Below, piece after piece: positions 1 through 22,399 of a stretch of 64,000 bases of DNA. The translations under genes and the position numbers were made by a program. The stretch lies in the NCBI RefSeq assembly GCF_963662255.1, contig NC_085071.1:6789833-6853832 (forward strand). Direction: 5' to 3'. Every line of letters begins with the position of its first letter. The first letter of the stretch is position 1. Under the pieces are notes generated by a model. That model saw nothing but the letters and a program-made list of their open reading frames with translations, did not search any database and had not been told where the DNA came from. The DNA comes from Cinclus cinclus (Eukaryota; Chordata; Aves; Passeriformes; Cinclidae).

Positions 1-1178
1 GAGATCATCTGCAACACGAAAATGTGTTGTTTAAGGGATTATGGGATTTTCTTGCCTGTGATCACCGAGCCCAGGGAAAGGCAGGACAATGCCAGGGAGC
101 TCCTGTGCCCCTGCCCTGAGTGCCTGAGTAGCACAGGAGAGAGCAGAGCTCGCAGCATGACAGCAAAGGCACGTCCTAAACTGAGGAAACCTGGCCTGAG
201 AGAGGAGAGGGGAGAGGAGGGAGCTTGGTGCAGGTGGGGACCACGACCCTGGCACTGGAGGGTGGGAGTGGGCTGAGGAGGACAGGCAGGGCTGGCACCT
301 GGTTCTGCCTGGCTTTGAAAGCTGCTTTGATGAGGGGGTTCCAGACCAAGTGTCTCAATAAGTCTAGAAAACAAAGTGTAAGTTTTTTCCCCCAACTCTG
401 CAAAGGAAAAAAAAATAAATTGTAGTTCCAGCTTTCTGCAGCCTCTGCTGGCCACAGCTTCCCCAGGGCCAGGGACAGCAGAGTTTAATGCATTTTTGAA
501 CTTAATTGCTGTCCTTTGGGTCCAAAGGTTTTGCTGGGAATAGGAGATGTTTCAGCATCACCTCAGGGTCTGTGGCCGTGCTGACCCAGCTCCCTTGGTG
601 AGTTTATTCTATTTATGCTGATTAAGTCTATTTTTTCTTCTTTATTTTTTTAAAGTAAAATAATGTGTTTTAAACAAAACATGTGCCAGAGACCTTGGCT
701 TCCCCTCAATCTTCTTGAAGGCTGGAGTCTGTTAAAGCATCATCTGTATGTGCTGAAGATGCACTAAGACTTATGTTGCAGAGTTGCTCAGATTGCTGAG
801 CAGATGGGCTCCAACATGTCTGATTTTTGCCAGCCCTGGCCCTGTTTTGACAACAGTGCCGTATTTTTTGTGTTGTGGGATTTTTAGTGGCATAAACACT
901 CCTGTTTTTGCTACCAACGCCTCAAAAAGGAAGGTGTTTCTCAAGCACTCTTCTAAGATGCAGTTCAAAGCAGCTCCTGTGGTTGGCAGGGAGGGCTGTG
1001 TATTTACCTGGTCCTCCCTACCCTGACTTATTGATTGCAGATGCTGATACCTGTGACAAGCACCAGCCTTTCTGGTTCTCTCAGATGTGGCTCCTGTGAG
1101 TCTGGAGCTGCAGTCCTTGTTCCACAATCCCCCAAGGCTGTTCAGGGGTCCCTGCCAACCCTGTGCCCTCTGTTTCAG
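1..1178 (+). other. RPS6KA1: RPS6KA1 intron (partial) upstream of first visible exon
   Basis: This stretch ends in a pyrimidine-rich acceptor (ctctgtttcag) directly before the first recognisable RSK1 exon, so it is the 3' part of an intron. The RSK1 N-terminus (human residues 1-36, two coding exons) is not found here and must lie before the window. No other exon or RNA gene is seen in it. Confidence 0.8.
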
Positions 1179-10473
<9,295 letters not shown>

Positions 10474-11057
10474 GGCCCCACGGTGCAGGAACAACCTGGA
10501 TTTTCACACCTATGGAAGAGGGGGACAGGGTCTGCACAGGGGCTCCCCTGGGGACTTGTTCTCAAAGGCCAAGTGCCTTCCTGCTCCTGAAAGACTGGCT
10601 CCTCCTTGCTGAGAGAACTTCACTGTAAAACTTTTTTGACGTGTAAATTGTCGATTTTTAAAGAAATCCATCTTGTGTATATGAGAACTAGAATGTATAG
10701 CTAATGTTACGTGGCACTAAAAAGCAGCTCTGATTCACCCTTCCCTGTGTAGGGCCAGGTATTTGTTGTCCCTACAGCACTTCTTGGAACTGATCCTCTC
10801 CAGCACCACAGCAGCTGGAAGACTGTGTCACATCTGGTGTTTAGGCTTTGGGGCTTTTCCTCCCTCAGACCTTTGGATGCATTTCCCAAAGCCAGCCCTG
10901 CAGCCTCCCAGCCAGCAGCACTCATGTCCAGAAGGAAGGATCTCCCTGCCCCCCAATTCCTGTGTGTATGTTCCATGTAAGGTGGATTTTGCAGCCTCCA
11001 TTTCTCCCTCTCTCCTGTGCTCCCCCAGCCCAGCCAGCAACTCAGATCTCTGAACAA

Positions 11058-11063
11058 AATAAA
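11058..11063 (+). other. RPS6KA1: Poly(A) signal AATAAA, proximal
   Basis: AATAAA is followed after a few bases by a T-rich stretch (acgttttttttcc), a plausible downstream element. It would give a 3' UTR of about 0.6 kb. Confidence 0.5.
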
Positions 11064-11376
11064 CCACGTTTTTTTCCAAGTCCTCCCGTAGATGCTGAGC
11101 AGGCCAGGACACCTCCCAGGTTTGGCTCGCTCCTTCCCTCTGCCCTCCCATCTCTGTGTTGTCCCATCACTGGGGAGTTTGTCACCTCTGCAGGGGGGGG
11201 GTGACAGCAGATCTTCCTCCTGGCAAAGCTGAGGCTTTGGGCTGGCTCTGGCTGCTGCTTTTACCATTTGGGGTTTTCCTTCCCCTCAGTAGGAACCTCT
11301 GAACCAAACACCCTTGATTTTTTTAATTTAACTTTGTTCTCCAGCCAGTAACTCAGGGTTTCTTTCTGACTCGTAC

Positions 11377-11382
11377 AATAAA
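11377..11382 (+). other. RPS6KA1: Poly(A) signal AATAAA, distal
   Basis: AATAAA lies about 0.9 kb past the stop codon, consistent with the usual RPS6KA1 3' UTR length. The downstream GT-rich element is weak. Confidence 0.5.
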
Positions 11383-14300
11383 CGTTATTCAGGGGCCTCC
11401 TGTTACTGACTGAGCTGCAGAACCAGCGACCCCAGGCGTTTCCTGGTCCTTCCCAAGTTGTTCCTCGTGCTATGCAGGGACAGTGCTCCTTGTGTGCCTT
11501 CTGGAAAAGCTGCAAAGCTTTTGATCAGGCCTTGAAAACCAGCAGTGCTGCTTAGGGCAGCCTCTCTCTACCTTCTCTCAGTGGGAGATGAGCAGAACCA
11601 GTCCTGGAATGAGGCAAAAACCAACAGGAACCGGGAATTTCTAACTCTCAGGACATTCCGTGCTTACAGGTCCAACACTTGGAGACAAACTGTGCTAGAA
11701 ATAAAGAACATTGTCTTGGTTTTAAAAGGGGCAAAAATGGATTTAACTTCCACACATAAGGACATCATTACAAGGAAAGCTACTTCTGTTGGTTCAGGTA
11801 TGAATACCTGGAAAGAAGCTGTGCAGAAAGAGCATATTGATCCAAAGTCAAGGAGCCCGAAAATAATATTGATCAGTTCTATATAATACTGTTTCTGTAT
11901 AATACAGGTTAAATTTTCCTATTTTGGGGCATAAATCAGCCATTTCTCTGTTGTAAGTGGCTGACCCAGCTGAGAGGATGATTCCCTTCTTCCCAATGTG
12001 TAGCTGTGCCTTTCCCTTGCTGACCTGTGTCAAATTCACCAGGGCATCAATAAATGTCTTTTGGCCTGGGAAATATTCCCATCAAGATTCAGTTTCAAAC
12101 TCAAGGCCAGCAGCTTTCCCAGCAATCATCTTCTCTTTCATAGTGAAACATCACTGAGCAACTGACCTGTGGTTTTAACTTTTTAAACTTTCATGCAAAT
12201 CCCTCTCCAAGTTCCCACCTTTGAGTTAGTCCATGGAATTCTCTTTTCAGCCTCTCTCGGCACCGGTGGATGGGGAATTGTGCAGCTGGAGGCCTCCTGG
12301 GTGCCACCAGCTCCTGGTGGTGGCCACAGCCGCTTCCCGAGGTCGCGGGAGGCTTCGGAAGTACTCCGGGACTGGAGTGAGTTCCACGGGATGTGGGCTG
12401 GATGCTGCGCTTTCATGGAATATTCAACAATTTAATCCCTCTTTCAAGGCAAAGAAAACATTTAAAATATTTCAAGATCTTCTTTCGGCAGTACACGGGG
12501 GCTCTGAATAAAACCTTCAGTCACGCCGGGGAAGCCGCAGGTCCGCTGCCACTCCATTCCTTGCCTCTGGTTATTAAAACATCAAGCTGTCTTAGTGCCT
12601 CGGCTCAGCCTCCCTCCCTTTGTGTGCCACTGAACACCTGCCATTAATACTAATTCCACTCCGGAGGGAAACTCCCTTTCAGATATGCTTGTCTGAAAAT
12701 AAATTGACATGTAAAAGGTCTCTTTTGTCGAAGTGCGGGGAAAGTGCTCGGGTGAGGAGCCGACAGCTCACAAAAGGAGCCACTGACTTTAAATGATGTG
12801 TGGAGGGGGTGAGAAATGCGAGGGGTGGGGGGCGATGCCGTAACTGGGCTGATGAGATCAGGCTGGAGAAGAATCCCAGAGCTGCGACCTCTGCTTGGTG
12901 TTAGATTTTGAGATTTTGGGTGGTTTTTGTCTGAACCCCTGCATGTTTCAGGGTGAACGGCCAGGGACCCCTTTGGAGAAAAGTATTTTTGTTTTAGAAA
13001 AAATTGCTATTACAAACATCTGCAACCAAAACTAAGAGCAGTAGTTGTGAACCCTTCGTTTTAAATGTGTAATGAGCTCCTGGGTTCTGTTGTTTTTTTT
13101 TCTGGGACAAAAGTTTGTGTCTCTTTCAATTAGGAAGCAGCAGAAGAATCTTTGGTTAGAGTGTTTATTCTACCCTACAGGCAGCAGTGTAAGCCAGAAA
13201 AAGGTCAATATTTTTATTTTTAATAGAAAGAATGATTCGCTTGGAGCTCCTCATACCCCAGGGAGACCATGGCCCTCTCCCAAGAAAATATTCTAAGTCG
13301 GTTCTTTGGGCCAGGCTTTGGAGAGAGTGACACTGCCTGAAATTTGTGTTGGTGCTGAAATGATACAGCCCCATGGCTGGGAATGAAAACTGAAGCACTG
13401 TGGACCTGACATTCAGCTGCTGCTCACTGGGACTCTGCTTCCTCTAGAGAAGAAATAATTCACGTCATAATGAAGATCAAGTCAAAATATGTTCAGGGCT
13501 TGAAATAAGGGGAAAAAGGAATTGTGGCAATTACAGAAACATTCCAGATCCTCTGGTGTCGCGCCTGGTTTATCAAACAAGCTCTGGGTGCTGCTGAGCT
13601 CCAATGCCATCTTCCTTTTAAACAGCAGATGGTGTTAGAAACCTGTAACAGGTGGAAGCTCTCCAGTTTTATGTGAGAGATCAGAAGTAGCAGCAATTTC
13701 TGTTTCCCACGGGGTAGTTCCTTCCCGAGCTGAACAGCAAGCTGGCCCTTTGCTTGGAGAGTTCTGACAGAGGGGGAAACTTCTGAATTACACATATTCA
13801 CAGGAAAGAAAGTGATTCTGATTTCACTTATTCTGGTTATAATAAAAGGAACCTGGTGATGGCCTCCATAACCCTCTGCTTGCAGCTCTAAAAGAGAGAT
13901 GTAGTGGGGGAAATGGGCTCTGTTTGCTGGTGTGCCTTAAAATCCGGCTCCAATCTGCCAGATCTGTTGGTTCCTTGTCTATAACAGCACTTCGCTTGCT
14001 TAAAGTGTTTTATAAACATTTAATTACTGCAGCTTTTGACTCAAAGCCAGGAATCTCTCATTCATCTGCTGCTTGCGAGGGTTGTGAAAATGATATTCAA
14101 ATCATAGAATTACAGCAAGGGCTGAGTTCAAACCCCAGCTAAAGCAATGCCTGCATTGCTGGGATCCTGAGCACCGCTCGTCCGCAGGGCCACGCTTCCA
14201 AAGGGAGCCACTCCAGCACTGGAAATGGAAACGTGGCTTGGAATGCAGAGGGATCTGAGGGGCTGTCAGTACCCCAGGACACAGAGCTGCATTTTAATCA

Positions 14301-14699
14301 TGTTAGGGAAACAAGATGCTAAATTCTGTCAGCTGGTGTGGTATGAACTTCTGAGGCAGGCAGGGAGTGCAGCTCTGTCTAGACCAGAGCCCTGTTTGAT
14401 CCCCCAGCCCCGGTGTATTTGTTAAAAGTCTCTTTTTTTCCCACCCACCAAACCACTCGGAATTTTAATATGTCTGCTCCACCCCAACTCCCAGCTCTGT
14501 TTCTAAAAAGGGGAAGCCCCCAGGAGTTGTGGGGTTTGTGACACCAAGTGGAGGCAGCAACTAAAGATAAAAACTTGTATGGGATTAATAATTTCTATCC
14601 GACCATCTGCCTCTTTCACCAGCTCCCTTTCCTGAACAGCACACTGTACCTGCAGAACCGGGTGTGCAGGAATAGAAATCAGTTACTTCCCATGAAAAT

Positions 14700-14878
14700 C
14701 CAGAGCAGATGTGGCTGCCCCATCCCTGGAAGTGTCCAAGGCCAGGTGGGACAGGGCTTGGACCAGCCTGGGACAGTGAGAGGTGCCCCTGCCCATGGCA
14801 GGGGGTGGGACTGAGTGGGCTTTAAGGTCCTTCTAGCCCAAACCCTTCTGGGATTCAATAAAAAAAAAAAAAAAAAAG
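14700..14878 (+). mobile_element. CR1 LINE 3' fragment with A-run tail
   Basis: It contains gccccatccctggaagtgtc, caaggccaggtgggacaggg, gcccatggcagggggtggga and tttaaggtccttctagccca, then gggattcaat and a run of 18 A (14860-14877). CR1 normally ends in an ATTCTRTG repeat, so the A-run is probably later slippage. Confidence 0.85.
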
Positions 14879-16689
14879 AGCTGCTGGCTGGCTCTGTCTT
14901 TTGGTGGATCCACACAAACCATCACTCCTGGGCAGGGTAGGAAACCCAGAGAAGCTGCTCCTCCAGAAGCTGACCCTGATTTCACTGGCTTGAGGAGAAA
15001 CTGTCTAAGGAGAAAACCTCCACCTGCTGACCCCTCCAGCCTTCTCTGCTGTCTGAAGGCAGACTGTGAGCCCCTTTAATAAGCTGCTGGCAATCAGCTC
15101 CTTTTTAATGAGGCAGATCCCCAGTCTCAAGGCCCTGGATCACTCAGAGCTCGCTTTCTGCTCTGTGAATTGTGAGCACACCACGAGCAGCCACTCTCAA
15201 AGTAATCCTGGAGTCCCTTTTCCTGCCTGTTTAAAGACGGGGTAGGGAGTCCTGTGATGTTTCATTAAAGCTGGCTTTTCTCCTCGTGGCAGAGCAGATT
15301 TAATCAGACCTGCCTCCTAGTTCCAGCTGCTGGGTTGGAGCGCTCTGATCTGTGCACTGGGTGCACGTCTAATTATGGAGGCAATTCCCATGGATACCGA
15401 GAAGAATTGTCTGTGCTGGCAAAAAATTATCCCAGCTGGGAAAATGGGGAAGGAGAATGTGTTGAAATATTCGGGAAGAGATCTCAAAAGTTTCTGGAAA
15501 TGTAAATGAAAAACATTTCTGGTTCTTACACCACAATGTGCAAATCTTGATTATTTTAAAACTAAGATATGGGTTAGTTTGTAAGAGATTATCCTCAACT
15601 GCTGCTCTGCTGTGCTACTGGAGGATTCACCAGCACCACAGAACTGTATTTCCCCCTCCCTGGTACATGCATCCACTTGGGAATGCTTTCTCACCTTCGC
15701 ATCTCACCTGGGCAGCAGCAGAGGTGTGTTTGGAGAAAATGTCCTACAGTTTGTTTCCATCAGGGCACACCCTGGGCGAGGCAGAGCAAGGGCTGGTAAT
15801 TCTGGTTCCTTCTGCAGTGCTGGGTGGGATCTGGGTGAGTTCCTCCTCTTTATGCCTCATCCTTCTGAAATGTATGAATTTAATTAACTTATTTCTGTAT
15901 AAATCAGTGTTTGAAAGGCCTGCTAAACACAAAAGAGCACTCCCTGGTAAAAGGAGAGGGGGAAATACCTGGGCAAGAACTGCTCAGATGTGGAAAATTA
16001 AACAAATATGATTTTAAATGATTTTGTAATTGTTCAGCTGCAAGACCTCATGTTCAAACTGCATGGGAAAAAACAGATTTCTTAATTTAACTACACACAT
16101 TCAAACGCCTTTTTGAGGGTATTTTTTTTTCTTTGGGTTTGTTTGGAGATCTTTAAGAACATTCTAATCAGCCCCACAATGATTGTAACTTGTATCTATT
16201 TCACTAATTTCTCTCCAGCAGGGGCTAAGACACTTTCCATGATGTTGCTGGCTAATGTAAACACACAGAATAAGGAAAGCTGTGGTACTATTAGGGTGTA
16301 TTTCCATCTCTTTCTCATCCAGGGCACCTGCTCCCCTTTCCCTCCCCTCCTCCCAGTCTTCCCAGCTGTCTGTCTGTCTCATTTATGTCAATTAGAGATT
16401 CAATGCTGCCTGATTTAATTGGCCTGACTTTCTCCTCTAGCAGAAACTCGAGCGCAGGCCGGGCAGGCAGCAGCTCCTCTGCTCTCCACTGGGGCTGGAG
16501 CCGGGAGGGCTGGGGTTTGTTTGCAGCACAGAGCACAATAACCTGTTTGTTACCCTGGCCAGGGAGAGCCTGCTGACCTCCTAACGGGGATGGGACCCAG
16601 GCAATGATGTCATTGGAGAGCTTGGGGGGATTTCAGAGCGCTCCAGGAATTTGTGTGATCAGTCCCTCACTGCAGGATGGCTTTTAGGG

Positions 16690-16846
16690 AGAGCTGGAGA
16701 TCCCTGGCAGTGTGCAAGGCCAGGCTGGACGGGGCTTGGAGCTACCTGGGACAGTGGAAGGTGTCTCTGCCCATGGCAGGGGTGGAACCAGATGAGCTTT
16801 AGCTCCTTCCAAGCCAAACCAGCTTTCCCGCGATTCTATGATTTGC
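16690..16846 (+). mobile_element. CR1 LINE 3' fragment with intact terminus
   Basis: It contains tgcaaggccaggctggacgg, gcccatggcaggggtggaac and agctccttccaagccaaacc. It ends in gattctatgatt, the CR1 3'-terminal repeat. Confidence 0.85.
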
Positions 16847-18607
16847 TGTGCTGCCTCCTGCCAGGAGGTGACTCTGTATGCCCTGAGGTCAGAGAGTGAC
16901 AAAACTTCCCCAGGCTGTGGCCAGAGGGCTCATCCTTCTGCTTGGGCTTAACCACGAGTGAGGCTGACCAAAACCCAGCTTTTCCAGAGTTTACCTGAGG
17001 GCCTGACTCCGTGCCCCTCTGGGCAGCAAACCTGGGAGCAAGCCAGCCCTGACAAGATCTTTGCCACCCCCTGCAATCCCTCTTCCACAGCCCAATCCCA
17101 GGAAGCAGTTCTGACCTACTTCTTCTCCCCGGCTCCTCGCTCACGACTCCCTCACAAATTCCACCGCCGTCCTTCCCTCCCGACAGAAATGCGAATTTCC
17201 CAAGGAGCTGGCCCGCGGAGGCGTCAATATTGAACAGCAACAGTACCATCTAGTGACTTGGGCTTCCCGGGAGCATCACTTAGACGGGAACAGGGAATCT
17301 GTGAATTAGGGAGGCCAAGAAGGTCCCAGATTTGCAAACGAGATCCCATCTCTCGGTTCATTTGGATTAAGGAAATAAATCGTGCTGATGTTCCAGCAGT
17401 TTTTATCAGAGCTGCGTGATGCTTCCTCGGGAGCCGGTCCCGTTTCCAGGCTCCTGACTCCCCGCTGAACCCGGCCGTGCCCCACGCTCCCTCTGCTGGC
17501 AACCAACGCCTTGATTTCACACGTTCCCAGCTCCTCGCACACCCACTCGCCCGCACAGCACCAAACCCCGGCTAAGGCAGCAGAGGAAATTGAGGGCTGT
17601 GCTGAGTTCTCACTCCTGATAAATGTGCACGTTCTCGCTCTGACGAGCCGCTAGTGAAATCCTGAATTGGATGCGTGAAATAAATAGATACAATTCAATT
17701 TAATCAATCAAAAATAGGCCCAAACCCGAGCGTAAAGGGCCCGCTCTGCGCAGATCTGAAATTACACACTTGGCAGCTGAAGGGAGGAAATCAAATTAGA
17801 GCATTTCTTTCCCCATCAAAGGACATTAGTCCCCATCCAGGTCCATTATGCTCACGGTGTGCAGAGTTATCCCTGTCAGCATTCTGGCTGACCGTGGGGA
17901 AGTACGGGGTTAGTGACGGGCTCTGGTGCCTTCTGTGTTTGAAGCGACTTTACCCTGCTGTTGTGCAGCACACGTGTCCACATCACCTCCTTCCCAGTGA
18001 AAAAAGGCCGCTGTCAGATGTGCAAAATGCACCGGACTGGGGAGAGCTGACACAAAAGCTGCACGGCAGAACCTCAGAGCTCAGACACGCTGTGAAATGC
18101 CACTGGTACCGCAGCAGAAATTGCTTTGCTGGCTAATCAAACACATCCCCTCCTTGCTGCCAGTAGCGCAGCACTGCCCTGAGTCCACTCAGCCTTGCTC
18201 GTGGGCTGATGAGTGCCTGACAATTTTCTGGTCTCAAATTAAACAGAAAACTAAATTAGCAAATTAATTGTTTGCCGTGTTTTTCCTTAGTCCCCATCAG
18301 CTGCCTCAGGTCCTGCAGCCAATCCAGAGCCCCTCTCCGCAGTTCCCAGTAGAAGGTGGAGCCCTGCACTGGGTCCTGCTATCTACCAAGTGTCAGTCAT
18401 GTTAATTTTAAATTACTTTTGTACAGCTTGGTGTCAAAACGATTAAAGCATGAAAAGAAAAACTGAACTAGAGGGAGGAAAGAAGGGGGAGAGAGAATGA
18501 ATAATTTACCTTGCACTTACAGCAAGGACACTTGGATTTCCTTAATTCTTCAACTCTGAGAAGCCTAAAACTTCTATTTCTTCAGCTGTCACCTGCTTGG
18601 GACTGTA

Positions 18608-18840
18608 CCCAAGGGGGTGCTCTGGATCACGGAGGGGTTTGGGTGGGAAGGGACCTTAAAGCCCATCCCACCCCCTGCCACGGCAGGGACACCTCCCACT
18701 GTCCCAGGCTGCTCCAAGCCCTGTCCAGCCTGGCCTTGGGCACTGCCAGGGATCCAGGGGCGGCCAAAGCTGCTCTGGGCACCCTGCGCCAGGGCCTCTC
18801 CGCCTTCTGAGTAAAGAATTTCTTCCTAATAGGATCCGAC
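18608..18840 (-). mobile_element. CR1 LINE 3' fragment, antisense
   Basis: The + strand reads gggtgggaagggaccttaaa, gccctgtccagcctggcctt, ctctgggcaccctgcgccag and agtaaagaatttcttcctaa. This is a well-preserved reverse complement of the CR1 3' UTR. Confidence 0.88.
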
Positions 18841-19603
18841 AAGGATCTGGGATCCAGTTATCGCCTCCTTTGTGGTCTAGAGGGAGGTGATAACTGCTCG
18901 AAGCACAAAGCCGGGATTTCACCTCAGTTTCTTTCCAGGAAAGGCTTTTCTCCACACTCTACTCCCCGGTTGCTGCAATCACCGACACGGACAAACCCAC
19001 CCACCCACGTACAGACCTTTTCTCCCCTTCCCAGTGCTCTGCTCCCAACTGGGTCTGCTCCATGACTCGCATGTACTGTGCTAGATAATTACATACTCAG
19101 AAAATACAGAAATGCCTAATCAGATACAGCCTTAAATGCGCAAGAATTAGGATTGTAGAATTGCGGCGTAGCATCCCTGGAGCTCTCTGCATCTGGCTCA
19201 CACAACCAGCCCACGTGCACTATGAAAATGTTGGGTTTGGGGCACAGACTGCTTTTATCTCCCTTATTAACTCCATCCATGAATTCTTTGTCTTGCCAGC
19301 TACTGAATGGTGTCATCAGCGGTCTTTCAAATACCATTCTAAATCTGTTGAGGCCAGGAGAACAGCACAAAGATTTGTAAGAGGGCAGCTCGACAGTATC
19401 AGAAAATGTGACTCAAGTTCAGCCACTTCTGTTGATGTTTCTGCTGTATCTGGCTCATCCGTCAGTGTATCTTCCCTTCATTACAAAGGGTATAAATATT
19501 GGGAATGATTGTGTCATGAGGGATGTGCAGTGGAGTGCTTTGGTAGGTGATCACTAACGGGGTGACAGAGCTGTTTGGGAAATGAAAGAGGCTCAAGCCC
19601 CCA

Positions 19604-19639
19604 GTGTAATGTATCCTGCAGGTGTAATGTATCCTGCAG
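19604..19639. repeat. Exact 18-bp tandem duplication
   Basis: The unit gtgtaatgtatcctgcag occurs twice with no mismatch, followed by a partial echo (gatgtgtg). It has no evident function. Confidence 0.9.
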
Positions 19640-21934
19640 GATGTGTGTGGGCTTCAACTGATTTGTCAAAAGCAAAGAAAACAATTGTACTAATGGGTGT
19701 TTGATGAAAAACCAGCATGACGCCATGGAAAGTTCTGTGCTGTCTCGTGCTCTCTCCTGTCAGCCATGGAGAGGAGACACCTCTGTCTCCTACCTGCATT
19801 TTACTCCCTTGGCCTTGGGACTAACTCAGCCTTGCTGGATGCCAGGCAGGTCATGTGGAGGGCTGAGGAGCGTGTTAGAAACATCCTCCTCCTCCAAAAG
19901 CAGCTACCTGGCTCCTGCAGCGTGTTTGCTTTGGCTGGATAATCTGCGAGGAATCTCCACCTCTCCACGTGGGAGCTGTGACTGGGCAGCAGCGTCGCTG
20001 CTTGAGCACAGAGGCACAGGAGCATTTCTGTCCTTAACAGTGGGATTCCCTTCACATGACAAGGTCTCCTCACCCTCTGATTCACAACTGCGCCGTTTAA
20101 ATCACTTTTTTTTCCTTTCCCACTTGGGAAGCTCCTGTAAACTTCCCTCATCCTCTGGCAGAGACCTGGCAGAAGGCTGGGAAGCTAAGAAGCCGAGTCT
20201 CCTGCAGTGCCTTTCAGTGATATCAATTCAGATGCAGAGTCCCAGGTACTCCAGGCCCATAAACTCAGCCTTCCCTGGTTAAAATGTGCTCAGCTTTATA
20301 AAACTAACACCTTTTTTTTTTACTGGATTCTGCTAGTCTGGATTCAGCAGAATGGCTGCTTAGGGTTGAGTTACTGGAATAACTTTAGAAATACGAAATG
20401 CTGACAGCCAGAACATTAAAAACGCAGGTGTAAATACTGCCCTGGATCTGGGAAACACTTAAAGCACAATTGCAAACCAAGCAGGACTGACGCTGGCACT
20501 GGGGAGCCAACACAACTGGGAAGCTGGACAGGGATTTGTATTGGATCTGTTAACAAAAAATCATTCCCAACTGCAAAATCTTTAGGTACCAGTCATTAAA
20601 TGGTTTCAAATTCTAAATAGTCTGCCAGGCAGGCAATTAACATAATTAACTGAACAAAATTCATCCAGAATAATTAATCTGGACTTAATTGCAAGACCCA
20701 AGATTTCTCAAGGTGTATCTTTACCTTTCGCAGCCACTCTGAGGATCCCAGTGTTGGGCACATTGTCCCTCACAGTTCTTGGGAATCTGGAAGCAATCCA
20801 TCTCAGCCCAAATTTTTTGAAGGAGTTGTTTTAATTTACTGCAGAGAAAGCTGCCTGTGTGTAAAGTCACCGATCTGCTGATGAGTAATTGGGGAGCTTT
20901 TGTGTTCTAATATTTTGATGTTTAAGGGAAGCAGCGTGAGGCTGACAGAATAAATCCATGTATTTACAAGCTGTTCTGCACTGACTGGGGTACAAAGAGC
21001 AAGGGAATAAAAGTACAACAAAGAGTACATAACTAAAAGATATGAACACAGCTCATCTTTAACTGAGAGGTGCTGGAGGAGTCTAAAGCCAAGAGATGAT
21101 TCCTGGTCCAAGAGCTGGAGCTGCCCTTTCCAGTAGACCCTGAACTATGGAATTTAGAGCTAAAACCCAAGGAGAGGCACTTCAAAGAGATCCTCCCCCC
21201 TCCATTTATATTTGGGGTTTCGGTTTGTAAATGAAGCCACGTAGGGATTTAGGAATGGTGTTAAGGAAAGGGAAGCATAGGAAAGTTGCTGGGCATCTAG
21301 AACCAGGAAATTTCTATGGAAATGCTTGGCTGCTAACAGGATTTACGGGTATCTCCTTGCTCTAATGGATCTTTCTCTTCCACATAATTTCATTACATGT
21401 TGCCTTGCCTTTCCTGTGTAGTCCCAGCATCCCTGAAACTTGTGGATTCGGTGGAGGAAGGGGCTTTTGTCGTCAAAGAGTTGCATTGTAACACCAGAGA
21501 GGATCAACAGCTCCACGTATAAAGGGTGGCAAAGTGGGAACCGGCAGAGCTGGAGAGAGGAGCTGGTACAAAGCAGCAGTCTGGAGAAGGCAGAGAAGTG
21601 AGGGGCCTTTAACTGCAGGGCAGGGTCGCTCCAGCCCGTATCTAATGAACCACACGGTATTTACTGGGTTTGTGTATCACAGGCATTTATCAGCACACTC
21701 GCTCTACCCTCTGGGTTCTTCCACTTGTTTTCCCCCCCTGTGCCTTGCATGTGTATTTGTACTGTTGTGTCATTAAATAATTCAAGTATTAAAGTGCAGA
21801 CCCCAAAAGCCTCTCGGCTTGGAGACATCCTTCAGCCTAGTCTAACGGGAAGGAGCTTTACCCTCTGCTGAAGTTGTTTGGAAGTGAGGTGAACAGGAGC
21901 ACGTCCAACCGTGGAGGAAAAGGATAACTCAGTG

Positions 21935-22012
21935 CATCCAGAGCCAGGAAAGGCTGGACTCAGTGATCTCAGAGGTCTTTTCCAACCTAACTGATTCTGT
22001 GGAAGCACCACA
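21935..22012 (+). mobile_element. Short CR1 LINE terminus
   Basis: It contains aggctggactcagtgatctc, agaggtcttttccaacctaa and ctgattctgtgg, the last part of a CR1 3' end. It stops just before the GC-rich island. Confidence 0.75.
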
Positions 22013-22139
22013 GGTGTGCGAACTGGCTCCGATTCCTCCGTTTTCTTACTCACGCAATGTCAGCCCTTCCCCAGCGTCGGAGGCGGCCGGGCTCCCCCGC
22101 AGCCTCGGCAGGCAGAGGGCAGCAAAGGAGCCTTTTCAC

Positions 22140-22142
<3 letters not shown>

Positions 22143-22199
<57 letters not shown>
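22143..22199. repeat. Uninterrupted run of 57 T
   Basis: A homopolymer of 57 T lies between CpG-containing sequence. It could be the remnant tail of a retroposed element inserted on the - strand or slippage growth. The length is uncertain because sequencing of such runs is error-prone. Confidence 0.9.
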
Positions 22200-22200
<1 letters not shown>

Positions 22201-22399
22201 TTCTCAGCCCGTTGCAGTCGGAGCTTTCCAGCCCGATTGTGCTAAAACGCTTCTGTACCAGCGTTTTGCATTTACCAGCCTGGCCTCCCCTCCCCCGCAT
22301 CGCCTCAGCCCGCTCACAGCCCCCCGGATCCAGGGATCGCCCCCATCCCAAGGAACTGGGGGGAAAAGGGGCTCTTTTTGGGGGGGTCTCTTCCCCCTG

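Larger units (their letters stand above)
10474..11400 (+). other. RPS6KA1: RPS6KA1 3' untranslated region (approximate end)
   Basis: The sequence downstream of the TGA has no further coding signal. AATAAA poly(A) signals occur at 11058-11063 and 11377-11382, with a third at 11700-11705. A 3' UTR of roughly 0.9 kb, as recalled for mammals, would favour the second, but transcript data would be needed to fix the end. Confidence 0.65.
11401..21930. other. Intergenic DNA, no gene seen
   Basis: Apart from the CR1 copies listed, an exact 18-bp tandem duplication at 19604-19639 and scattered AT-rich, low-CpG stretches (for example 17.6-18.3 kb and 20.6-20.7 kb), I see no credible exon. Open frames here are short and lack splice-site or codon support. 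Some AT-rich parts could be conserved regulatory DNA, which only a multi-species alignment could show. Confidence 0.6.
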
